A stretch of DNA of 64,000 nucleotides, taken from Anas platyrhynchos. Taxonomy: Eukaryota > Chordata > Aves > Anseriformes > Anatidae. Position numbers and translations under genes: made by a program. Where the stretch lies: NCBI RefSeq assembly GCF_047663525.1, contig NC_092602.1:1371501-1435500 (forward strand), given 5' to 3'. Positions 11,101 to 23,000 of the stretch are shown piece after piece (position 1 is the stretch's first letter; each line of letters opens with the position of its first letter). The notes under the pieces are model-generated. The model made no database searches. It was not told the origin of the DNA and saw only the letters and a list, made by a program, of their open reading frames with translations.

Positions 11101-14100
11101 TTCAAATCAAAGTTTGGGTCCAAGTATTCCTCCAGGGTAATAGCAGTAGGGTTGTTACTTGCAGCATACTCTGTTGTCTTGACTGTACTCTGGAAGGAAA
11201 GACAGAAAAAAGACTGAAGTAGCATAGAATTAATAGGCAACGGCTGGTACAGGAAACTTGTAAGTTACCTCTTGTGAAGTCTCCAGGGACATTAGCCAGA
11301 AATACAAGCACACACTTTTAAGCTGTTTTCTACTGAGGTTAAAAATCTCAAATCTTAAAGACAGGAAAAACCTACACAAATACTTTAAAGCTAGAAATCA
11401 AAGCACACACAAACTGCACCATTTCTTGGCTCCAAATCCTTCACTAAAGACTAAACTCCGATGGGGTATTTTAAATACCCCATCAAAGCCCAGCCCTTAC
11501 TTTGCTAACAGATTCTACATTGTTTTCATGGGAGTGTTCAGAAGGAAGTACCAGCTACTCATACAGGAACATCTGACAAACAAACAAAAGACTCCTCAGG
11601 GAACATTCAAACCTCACTATCAAAACTGCTGCCGAACTAAGGAAACAGGAAGAGGGATTCACCATGCATACAACTCTTATTGGTACAGATCTCAGCACTA
11701 TAGTGACCTGTTATGAGGTCAAAGACTCACCTGAGCACCATACTCATGCTCCACTGTACCCAGAAATGATTCCAGAGGGTTCCTGTCAGCTTCAGAAAAC
11801 AGAAGGAAGAGATTTTTCTATTATTACTAAATAGCAGTAAACTTTAAGTACACACCAGGCTAACAAGCAAGGCTTCTAACCCAAAGTGAGGTAAGCCAAA
11901 GACAGTCAGGAGATAGCCCAAGTTCCCTGTAAGCTTTACCAGGCAAACCCAGGACCTAAAGGTGACAGAGTAAGACAGAACAGAAGCAAGAATCTTCAGT
12001 GGTTTCTATCTTGAACAAATAGCTTTACTGTTCACAGTACCTCCCCTCCTAGCCCCCAAGATAGGTCAAGGAAGGGCAGTGCTGCCATACGAGGTTACCA
12101 GCTACCCATCCTTCCTCCAGTTGAAGTTCCAGAAAGAATCATAGGACCAGAAATGAAGAAAAAGACCAAGAAAACAAAGCTCACGTGAACCTTGTAATCA
12201 GGGCCAAAATGAAGTAAAGGCATCAACACATTTCAGAGCACAAGATTGCATGGAAAAGTGCAGCTTTTTAAAGCTTTCAATAAACTTTCAATAGTTTTGA
12301 AGGGCTCTTTCCTCTACATACAACTAGGATAAATATTTGGTCATTTGTAGGCTGGGAGTCAAATATCAAGCTACCTCAGACAAACAGCACGTGAAACTAA
12401 AGCAGGGCAAGGTCAGCAAGAAAAGTATTTCACTTCTTATCTGCCCACTTCTTCTGCAGTCACACAGAGATTATCAGAGAGCCAAGATGTTGTGCTTAAT
12501 TCCAGTTATATCACAGAAAAACTACCTTTATATCTTTTCTTTTCTTCTTCTGTTAGATGTTCTGTTCTGATTTTTGTGACCACATTCACGTTGTTTGCAA
12601 TGTATACCTTTAAAAATAAAAGCATGAAGACAAAAATCACCACAGGTTAAAAACCAAAGTTCTTTCTAGAAACACCATGAACACAAACCTAAAGGAAGAC
12701 AGAATAAAGTGATGTGAATCTGCTCCTTACAAACATCTCTAACATACTGGCGATCAACAGGGAGTGCTGCGCTTTGATTTTTCTGACCCCTTTGGCATGA
12801 TGGAAATCCCACATACTATTTGCTTGGTAGACCAGTGCTAAGGCTGAAACTACGCAGCCACCTGCTGGGCAAGCTGATAAATTATGAAACCCCACAAAAA
12901 AGATACAGTTTAGCATCTCCAGACAGCATTAATTTTGCAAGCATCCTATGCTGAGAGAAAAGCCAAGGAGCTTGGTCATTGGCTTCAATGGCAGCAGAAT
13001 TCAGCCTTTCAGCCGTATTCTTGGAAAGCAGGCTGACACATTTTAAGGAGACTTTTGTAGATAACTAACCCATCCAAATTCAAAACTGGATGGGTACTTC
13101 CAAGCTTGCTGAAAAGGATCCCCACCTCGATAAAGACCTTGAGAGAACAAAGAAGGAAAGCCAGATAATGCTGTTTCTAAACAGAGATCACTCGCAAGAC
13201 CTTCCAAATGAAATTCAGCCATGGTTTAATTCTGCAGGAGTGCTGGTGAACCCCAACATCCCACCAAATAGTCCCACAGCCTTGTGAGAAAAGTCCTTGC
13301 ATAAGCGTACAAAACTTCTGCATTTATTTCTCTGTTAAATGAAATTACAAAATTTATTTTTAATTGCACAAATTCCAAAATCTGGAGTAAACACAGACTT
13401 GAGGAAGTTAAATTTTGTGATACCTAAATTCCTGAAACTGCAAGGCTGTAAAGCCATCTTCAAAATTATCTCAAAGGCATATCTAGGGAGGGAACCTGTC
13501 ACAGGGACCAAAGTGACTGTATTGCTCAGAAACACAGTCAGGGTCTTTTAGTTTACCATCAGTCTCTTACTACTTGAATTCATGATGCAACTCATGGCAC
13601 CAAGAAGTTGTTGCTTCCTTCAACACTTACTACAGAGCACTCACGGCACTTTGCCAGTGGGTTCCTTGTCTGTTAAAAAGACAAAGGATGACAACGCACA
13701 AGAAGGAGTTCAACTCTAGTTTTTGAAAGGGAGTTCCAACAGTTACGGTGAATCTTTTGCCCCTCTGCTGCCGAAATGCTTCGATCCTCCCTCTCCCCCA
13801 AAGCCCCTGCTGATGTGCCTGCACACAGGCACCACCCTTCCCACAAACTGGGCACCCTTGATGTCCCTTGCTCCTGGCCAGTTCTGCTGGCAACCCAATT
13901 AAGCTCTTGATGGGAAACTGAGGACCTGAAATACTCAGGAAATAAAGGCAAAACAATCATACTTCAGTTGGCTGTAAGACTACTTAGTTGTGTGTAACAG
14001 GCTTTACCTTTGCTTCGTAACCATTTACGCCTTCTGCTTTTTCTGTCCTCCATACCCAGAATCCAGTGGTGGTTCTGCCAAAAAGTGAATACCACAGGTG

Positions 14101-17100
14101 TCTAGACAGTTGCATTTCTATACAATCCCCAGCCCAGTTTTACTAGAAGTGCCTTGAACAAACAAAATGTGATAAGCCATAATCATAGAATCATAGATCT
14201 ATGATAAATGATCAAATCATTTGATTATTAACCCCAGACATAAGCACAGGACAATCTGTCCTCACACCCCACGACAGAGCTGAGCGAGTCACACTGCTTC
14301 TGTTCTTAGTGCATGGCCAAAATTCTGAGGCTTAGTCACAAATTTTAAATTCAGATGTGGATACCTGAGCCACAGAGGAGGAAGACAACCTAAGAAGTGA
14401 ATCATTTTGCCTGGCAGCCTGGGCACAGCAGCCTTTAATGCACACAGCTTAATTTCAAAGTAATCTGACACGACAATTTGGGGAACAGAGTGCTAGGAAT
14501 ATTTCTGTCTAGGAAATCTTTGTTTCTGGATGTGTAGATGCTGCAGTTACTAAGGCTCACTGAACATCACGAGGACTGATTCTGGGAAGCTCTGAGAGAT
14601 ACCAAGTATTCAGGAGAAAGGGGCTGCAATTACACATCTCACTTTGACAACACTTGTTGACAGTGTGATCACAGGGTTGTTTTACTGCATCTCAGAACAC
14701 TCCAAGAGGAGCTGCAGAAAAAGGGTGGTTTGAAGCAAGCTGACAGATACCTGGATAAGCATGTGTAGGGAACAAAGAAGATAAATGTGGTAGAAGGTAC
14801 TATGGAAAGCCACACAAGGCAGATTTTAATTTAAAGTATTAATGTGGGATTTGACTCATTTGGCTGCAAGTTCTTGCCCATTAGTTTCAGTACTGGCACA
14901 TTTTGCCAAGCAACAGCAGCTGACAAAGCATAGGTTTTTTCCTTAATGGTACATGAAGTTTAAAGTAATTTCAGATCTAGCCATAAAATACTTTATGAGT
15001 TTGAGATTTTTTGTCTTTAAAACATTATTGTAGGTGTGACCATCAATAAACTTGCAGTGTTTATTTAAGAGCAACTTTGTATCTTACCTTTCAAAAGCAA
15101 TATTTTTAGTATCAAGGCACGTATTAATAATTGGAGAGGTAAGGCGTCTTTCCACATCTTTCCTTTTTGGGGTCATAGATCCCAGAGTCAAACGCTTCAT
15201 GTGTTGGGAAATCTCAAAGCGCTCAGTTGTAACAAACTTATCATCATGATTTATCTCAATCAGTTCTGCCCAACCTCCGGTATCTGTTGGAACATTACAT
15301 CTCATTTTAAAAGAAAAAAAACACACACCTTCCCAACAGCAATCCACATTGAAAAAACTGAGCACATACTGTACAGCAAATCACAACAGTTGCTAATTCA
15401 CTGATTTTATTTGGGGGCAGATGAAAAGCTAATAAGAAATTGAAGTAAACTTTTAGCCCTATTACCAAATGTTGACCTCAAATTTACTCAAAACCCACAA
15501 ACAATCAAAAACCCAAGCCATTACATTAAAGCACAAAAACACTATCTTCAAGATACGAATGGAATATACATACAAATCTTTCCTAAATTCAGTGCTCAGC
15601 CTCAACAGGTCTTTTTAAGCAAAATTGGGGTTTCTCATTGTGGTTCACACAGTATTTGGTGATCAACGGAGCAGACACACTAAAACATTTACCTTCGCCC
15701 TTGAAAATTAAACTACGCCTTCCCCTCTCCCAGCTCATATTTTCAAATCCCAGCAACGTGATATCAACTCGCAACTTGGCACCACTTTTCCAGATGCGAC
15801 AGACATCGCTTGGACAAACCCTAGAAACCAGTGGAACTACAAGAGAAAACAAGGAACACGTAAATATAAAATATTCAAGACACGGAGCACACAAGAAGCC
15901 TGAACTGAAGCAGAAACCATACCCCTGATATACGAATTGCTCAGTACTGCGAGCATCATCCCACAGGAAGCAAGCAAGACTGTTCTCAAAGCTAGACAGG
16001 GTCACTACCAGCTTGGGGACAAAGCCCATCGATTCCAATTTAAAGATTAACATGAAAAGGAATGAAGCATCGGGTCAGACTAACAGACGTGAAATGGGTT
16101 AAAACCAGTCTCCTAGCAGCCTGATAGACAGCTGGAAAATGAAGTCAGCTCTAGCATTCATTTCTTAAAAAAACAAAACAAAACAAAGCACTTCCAAGTA
16201 GTCTGTGCATCTGTATATCAGACACGTATCTGTCTTAGTCATCGATAGCCAAAGATACACAAACAAAATCCCAATAAAAGTCTTCAGCAATTCCGACAAT
16301 GGTTAAAGCCTCCATTAAAAAAGAGAAAGAAACAAAGAACAATTGTGCAACAGAAATACAAGAGGTTATTTTGAGAACTGAAGATAAGTATTCTGAGGAG
16401 CAGGAAATGAAGATTCCAGTAAATATATATCTCTGCTTATCTTTTGCCATTTGTACATGAGCAGGTTCTTTTGTCTACTGCTTAGAAGAGAGAACAATGA
16501 CCAGGACTCTTACCCCAGCTAGTAAACTCCCATTTCATTTCCACATAAAAGTCAGGAGTCTGGAAGAAAAAAACATCTGATGAATATTTCGCAAAATAGT
16601 TTTAATCTAACCCTCAGTATAGCACTTCCCATGAATATTTTAGATAAAGGAAAACTAAAAAAGAACAGAACTTCAGACATAAATGAACATTAGAACAATT
16701 AAATTGAAGCTAATAAAATATATTAGCTTACTGCTGATTTATAACAAGCTATTTTGCTTTGTTTTACTGTAGAAGCAGTAACACCTTTGACAGCCATCCT
16801 CCAATGCTGGACTTTGTGACTATGGATTTCAAAATCAGAGTCAAGAAAAAGTCTCCACCTCCCACGGGTCTATACAATATGCACATTGAAAGGAAGGAGG
16901 CAATTGCCCACCTTCAGATCAACGGGGCTCTGATCTCTGTTCCTGATTTGAGTGTACTTAAATGAACAACTTGAGTCAGACTTCCAGTCTGGAGGAAGAG
17001 GCTGAAACTAAATAGCTACCTCATTAATCTTTTGGAGTAATTCAGGAACTCCTCCAAGCGTCCTAGAGGTCTGCTGATAGTCTCGGTGCTGCAGAATCAT

Positions 17101-19269
17101 CTGTACCATCTCCGGATCTCCTGTGCTGACAGCTTCATGTAAAACTGAAGGAAATCCAGACACAAGCTAGTTTTAGGTTGCTTTCTGAGCAAAACACACA
17201 GCGTAGAAGCAGCCAAAACACAACATCTGCACTGAAAAGCATTAACACACAGTTTCTGTTTTTAAGGTTATCTTTACCTGTCCATCCCTGGGCGTTCTCT
17301 TTAGTTACATCTGCCTTGTGTTGAAGAAGAACTTTGGCAGATTCTATGTAACCCAGGGAAACGGCAAGGTGCAACAAGGTCCGGCCTCGTGGATCACGTT
17401 GATCAACATCCTGTTGAGTACCCAAGAGATAAGCAATGCTGACGCTGTTCCATCAAACGCAGATAATCACAGCACAACGAGGAGGTCACATAAACAAAAT
17501 CTGCCAGTAATTATCGAGTCTAGGCCTAGTGATCTAGTAATACATGGCTCTAGGAGTCAATGCTCCCTAGGTATCAGTTTGAGTTGCCTACACAGCACGG
17601 TTTTCAAACGCTGCCGTATGGCCCTTCTGCCCTCAGCACACTGCAATCTAACTTCCCCCCGAAAGAAAAAGAGAAGCAGAACAGGCCCTGTGCACTGACA
17701 TGGTAGGAAACGGGACCTGCAGAACAGGACTGAGCTCTCACTGATGCTTCTCATTTCTTTTCCTGCAATGACTTCCCCTTCTGCCTCCCTTCAGAAGGGG
17801 TCTCTTCCTGGAAGATGGGTGTTCCACCCTGCGTGCACTGCACCAGTGACAGGCAACAGCTTGAGTGGAGGATTTTACATCATACAGCAGAACAGGAAGA
17901 AAACCAAAATAAAGCAAACAAACGAACAAGAAAACGGGCCATACAACACCAATTTTGTATAGCACTTTTTGAAAGCAGAGAAGCAAATGTTAAGTTACAA
18001 AGCGCCCATTTGACACACACAGCACAATGAAGCCCGAGTGCATTCTGCACGAGATACTAAAAAACAAAAGTAAAAAGATACACAGGCATAAATATCCAAA
18101 ACATGCAAGCACAACATACTCATACCTTACTTATTTTTCACTATTAGCTTAGAGATTTGAAACAGAAGAGCATCTACAACTAAAGGAAAAGGGGAAAGTC
18201 AATAGCAGAACAAGGAAGGAAAGTTATTCTGCAAGTTACCGCGGTTATCTGACAGCATTCAGTTCGAAAAGACCACAGGCAGCTGGGAAAGCTTCGTTTT
18301 AAAGGGCTCTGCTTTCACTTCAGTGCTCCAATACCAACCAATTTGCTTCCCCCCTTCCTGCAGGTAAATGCCCACTGCACTGACAGGCTGAGGACTCCCC
18401 AAAGGCCCTCTCGGTGTTTTATTTTTTGCTGTTGTTAACCGGTAACCAGGTATTTCACCCATCCTTTGCCATACCAAGTGCAGCTGGCAAGTGTCTTCCG
18501 ATCCCCTCACGCACCCTCCTCCAGCAAGAAGCTTATCCCAAGGAAGCGGGGGGGAAATACATCTTTGGAATACTCAAATAAAGCCAGTTAAGAGCAGATG
18601 AGGGAAGTCAGAGACAGCCACAGCCGCCTTAATATGCTGTTGGCTTCCTGGAGGCGTTTTGGGCGCTGGCACTGCACAGAGGTGGGCGCCTCAGGGGAAG
18701 GAGCTGCAGAAGGGTGCTTATTGCTGAGGGCTGGCCTCAGCTCAAAACTTTATCGAAATAGAAATTGAAGCAACGTGCCAGCAAGGTGAAGGACTTCAAG
18801 GAGGAGGAATTAGAAGGTTACAGACCTCGTAAGGCCTCACGTTACACAAATTACTGAGAATTAGAAGGTTGCAGACTCCGCTAGGGACTCAGCTCATAGG
18901 AATTGGACAGAAACCAGCCGCATTCCAAAGATTTTCCCCCAAAAATCCCCGGCAGGGCAGCATGCTGCGGGCAAGCGTTAGTGAACCGCACACGGCGAGG
19001 AGCAGGACGGCAGCCGCGGGCCCTGCCTCTGCCCGAGCTCTGAGGCGTTTTCACGCCTCACTGGGCCGCTACCGGGGACCCCAGGCCCACGGGCGGGCCC
19101 GGGGCCTCCGCGCAGCCTCTCCCCACAGCTCCCGGCCCCCTCCCGGTTCCCGGTAGCGGCTCCCGCCTCCCCCCCCCCGTACCTGGCCGTGCAGCTCCTG
19201 GTCCAGCCGCCGGTGGTCGTTGTTCCAGACGAGGGCGTGCAGGGGGAAGGCCCCGCCGGGGGAGCTCAT
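8131..19269 (-). CDS. ANKRD13A: Ankyrin repeat domain-containing protein 13A
   Basis: Ubiquitin-binding adaptor of the plasma membrane and endosomes; family members bind K63-linked ubiquitin on internalised receptors such as EGFR. Coding exons in transcript order: 19269-19183, 17410-17278, 17144-17020, 16559-16514, 15836-15693, 15283-15088, 14074-14008, 12607-12526, 11789-11731, 11189-11053, 10638-10481, 10001-9891, 9601-9450, 9204-9140, 8329-8131. All phases match and total 586 aa (human 590). Start [15 protein letters not shown]; two ankyrin repeats at about 30-102 ([23 protein letters not shown]); then the GPCR-chaperone-type central domain with [12 protein letters not shown] and [19 protein letters not shown]. 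Four ubiquitin-interacting motifs lie near 478-496 ([14 protein letters not shown]), 519-530 ([10 protein letters not shown]), 546-560 ([12 protein letters not shown]) and 571-586 ([14 protein letters not shown]). It is transcribed divergently from GIT2. It appears intact. Confidence 0.97.
8361..8376. repeat. GA dinucleotide microsatellite
   Basis: Short (GA)n run in the last intron of ANKRD13A, just upstream of the terminal coding exon on the minus strand. Confidence 0.7.
12608..14007. other. ANKRD13A intron without visible features
   Basis: This 1.4 kb intron separates exons 7 and 8 in transcript order. Short open frames on both strands have no homology that I recognise and no splice logic. 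Confidence 0.6.
17411..19182. other. First intron of ANKRD13A
   Basis: The 1.8 kb intron between the first two coding exons. Its last 200-300 bases next to exon 1 are CpG-rich and belong to the CpG island shared with GIT2. Nothing else was recognised. Confidence 0.6.
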
Positions 19270-20009
19270 GGCGGCGCCGCCCCCGCGCCCCCCCCCCGCC
19301 CCGGTCCCCTCAGCCCCGGTCCCCTCACGGCAGCCCCGCCCCCGCCCTCCGGGGAAGCGGCCGGGATGAACCACAGGGCAGAAAGGGGGGGAGATTTTCC
19401 CCTCGTTTCCTCTCAGCGCTCACGGAAGGAGGAAGTCGGTGATAAAATGGAGCCTCCGCCCCGTCGAGTTGCGGTGGAAGGGGCGGGCCGGCGGTAAGAG
19501 GCAGGAGGATGTCGGCGCGCATCGGGTTCCCCCCCCCCGTTTTAGGGAGGAGTTGGTTTCGCCCGCCCGGCCTGGTGTAGGATGGGGAGCGGGGGAGAGC
19601 CCGCCCTGCGGCGCCATTGTGGGTGAGGGCAACCGCGGGCACTGACGCCTCCGCCCGCCATCTTGAGCCCGGGCAATGCCTGCGGCCGCCATGTTGGGTA
19701 AGGGCAGGACTTCCTGGGGGCTCCCCCTTCCTCCAGCCGTCCCGCCGACCTGCTCCGCGCCCGCCTCTCCCTAATCCTCACCTTTCCTTCTACCACCCCG
19801 CCTGCCCTCGCTGCGCGCTGTCACCACCAAACCTAGCGACGCCTCCCCCCCTCCCTCTTAACGCCAGCAACCAAGATGGCGGCTCCGCCCCTCCCCTCAC
19901 CCCGCGCGTGCGCACTGCGGCTCGGCCCGGCCCGGCCCGGCTCGGCTCGGCTCGGCGCGGAGCGGGGGCCCCGTGAGCGCGGCGGGAAGCGGCGGCCCCG
20001 CGGGGCGCC
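19270..20009. promoter_or_regulatory. Bidirectional CpG-island promoter ANKRD13A / GIT2
   Basis: Only 740 bases separate the divergent start codons at 19269 (-) and 20010 (+). The interval is rich in CpG and lacks a TATA box. It holds a YY1-type element AAGATGGCGGC at 19873-19883 and several sequences of the inverse sense around 19613 (GCCATTGTG), 19658 (GCCATCTTG) and 19688 (GCCATGTTG). A GGCCC/GGCTC-type pentamer run lies at about 19922-19960. YY1-like sites near the start are common in broad housekeeping promoters; binding here is inference. Confidence 0.8.
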
Positions 20010-23000
20010 ATGGCCAAACGGCTGCGGAGCAGCGAGCTGTGCGCCGACTGCAGCGCCCAGGGTGCGCCGGGGGGCGGCCCTCAGGGGCTGGGGAGCACCG
20101 GGGGGCACCGGGGGGGCACCGGGAGAGGGGCTGGGGGGCACCGGGGGGGCGGCGAGGGGGCCGCGGGGCTGGCGGTGACAGGGGCGGGCTGAGGGCTGGG
20201 GGGGTCCCGGGGTCTCCACAGCGCTGTGGGCGCGCGGAGCTGCGTTATTCCGGCTCTTTTCCTCCTTTTTTTGTGTTACGAAGCCGATCCCGGAGCCCGG
20301 CGCTGCTTTGTGAGGTGCAGCCAGCGCTGGGTGCCCCCCGCTGAGGGGGGCTGAGGGGGATCCCGGCCCTACAGCCCCGGGGCTTGCTCGGTTTGCACAA
20401 GAGCCGGGCTTGCGAAAGGCGGCCCGAGTGCCTCGTCCAGGCTGGGTGCTTGCAAGCCCTGCTGGTGCTGTGAGGCGCTGGCGTGGCCCCACGGCTGGTT
20501 TATTTTCATTTTGGATTTGCCAGGCTCCTCGGGGCTGTGTCGCGACCCGGCCCCTCGCTGTGTTGTGTCGTGACATAACGGCACTGCCCGACAGCAGCTG
20601 GGCCGAGTGGAGAGCTCCCCAATAAGAGATTTGAGCGACTTAATTGTCTCCGCAGAGAAACCTTGATCCTTTCTTTAGATAAAAGTCACCCTTCTCTCAT
20701 AAAGCAGAGGGCGACGGGCCCTCAGGGAGCAGCTGTGGGTGCAGCAGCGTCGGGGACCTGCAGGGACCACAACCTGTGAACCCACAGGAGCAGCGGCTGC
20801 GGTGACGGCTGCCCGCCCGCTGCTGCTTTGTTGCTGCTGTGAAGCACGAGCCCTGTTCTGGGCCGGGCGGTGATTTTACGTGAGCTCTTCTGGTCGTTTC
20901 CTATTCTCAGGCAGGAGCTCAGGCTGACGGCTCGGGCTGCCTGCACACACTTCCTGTTTTCGGTCACGCTGCCATGTTCCTGAAAGCAAACTTGGCCGAG
21001 CCTTTTAGCTTCTCCCCTGTTGTGCTTTGCTATCAGCTTAGGCATATCTTCAGCGGCATCTCTTTCAAAAAAGGACTAAAACAGAGCCCAGCACAGACAC
21101 TTCAGTGTAAACCTGAACTGTCAGTGGCCTGTACCTGCCAGCTCTGTCACACTGTAATGCTACTCCCTTTCCATGGTACTCAACTGAGTTGAGACTCCAC
21201 AAATCTTTGTGCAATTTAATTAAAAAAACACTTGGAATAAGCCGATGTGACTTTGGGAATAGGTTGCAGCACGAAGCTTCCCAATGCTTTTAGATCTTCC
21301 CTGATCACGGTGTCAAATCTGCTGCCTCCCCATCACCCAGGCTTCTCAACTGGCCTGAGCCACTCTCCATCCTCTCAGTCCCCTTGCCAACTCTGCCTGC
21401 TGCCTCTCCTGTCTTTTTATTTTTATCTTACTTTTTTCCCCTGTCATACCATCCACGCTTCCAGTGGTGCTGGTTTGGGGCACATTCTAGGCATACGCAC
21501 GGACTCTTTCAGAAATGTTATTTCTTGTAAGCAGAATGCATGAGCTCCAACTACAAGCAGAGCCTCTGCTTTGTCTTCAAAAGAAGTTTGAAGCCTCATT
21601 TCTGCTATGAAATGACCAGATAAACAGTAGCTTACTTTATTGTGGCTAAACGGCCAAGCTTTGGAGCCAGTTACGCTGAGAGAAACCTGCTGTTGACTGT
21701 TAGTCAGAACAGAGCAGTGAGGTTCAGCAGCAGCTTGTAACGAGTGACTGAAACAAGCAATGTAGTGGCTTTCAGAAGAGTCTTATTAGTTTATGAATGA
21801 GTGTATGGTGAGGTTGTCTGTAATAAAAAGGGACGAGACTCATTAGTCTGGAAGGCTGCCTCCAGTCTTAGGTTGTTAGGCTGGAGTTAGCACAGCTCAT
21901 TTCATTGTTATTTTTCCCACTCTCAGAAGTTAAAGTAGTTAAAATAATGGAGTGATTTAATAAGAAGGTTGTGTGCTTGTTGTTACTTTGTTTTTTTAAT
22001 TAGATTAGATTTTTTTTCTCTAAAACATGCATTTTAATTTGGCTCTGGGCTATGTGATAGTTATCATCTGTGAATAGGTGCTGCTTTCCCTCCTCAGCCC
22101 TGCTTTGAACAGGTTTGCCTGCATTGCCTTCCGCACACACACAGCATCAGCTCTGCTTAAAAACCACAATGGAGATCAGATCTCATTTCGGGGATCCAGT
22201 AAATTTATTGCATGCGTTAGAGCAGGATTTTTATGATGCACAATTGCTTAGATGTATTCTGACACGGTGCAGGAGATCTCTCATCAGATACCAGGCTTGT
22301 GTGGTATTCAGTCAGCCTCAGCCCTGTCTCTGGATTTGGAAGTAAGTAGAGTATTTCAAAATGGATGAGATCTTCAACTCCTTTTTCTTCCTGGGATGTG
22401 CTGGATCTGAAGATCTGTCTTGTTACTCGGTTGTAACATTTACAGGCTCATGTAAAGACCAAGCAGTAAAGCTCAGGTTAGAATGCAGAGCTTCCTGTTT
22501 TGGTCTCTGTGTTTGAAGTAGAGTCGTATTGCCTTCCGTGTTGTAATAAAAGTATTCTTTTTCAGATCCTTGTTGGGCATCTATAAACAGGGGAATTCTG
22601 ATTTGCGACGAGTGCTGCAGTGTTCATCGAAGTCTGGGGCGTCATATCTCTCAAGTGAGACATCTCAAGCACACACCATGGCCTCCAACATTGCTGCAGG
22701 TAGAGAGTAAAAACATATCTTCCTTTATATAAATAAATATATTTAGTGGTCTTGTAGAATTTAAATTGCTAAGCATTTGAGAGGGGCTGGTCGTTTGCTT
22801 TTTTTTTTTTTTTTTTTTTAGGTAATCTTTTATTTCTCTTGTTTTTGCCATGGAAGATCACTAAAATCAGAATTCTGTCTTATAAATTTGATACCTTTGT
22901 TTTGGAAAGTGACTTCCAGTTTTTCTTTCAGACTTCCATTGTGCATTTACTTCAGTCTAATTTTTCAATGTGTAGCAAGCCTCCCCTTTTGGTAGAGCTG

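Noticed and set aside
13630-13960. Overlapping minus-strand frames of about 100 codons in an ANKRD13A intron
   Set aside because: They lie between exons whose phases already match; no recognisable domain and no splice borders.
19833-20576. 247-codon minus-strand open frame over the GIT2 promoter and exon 1
   Set aside because: CpG-island shadow; the GIT2 exon and the ANKRD13A start explain the region.
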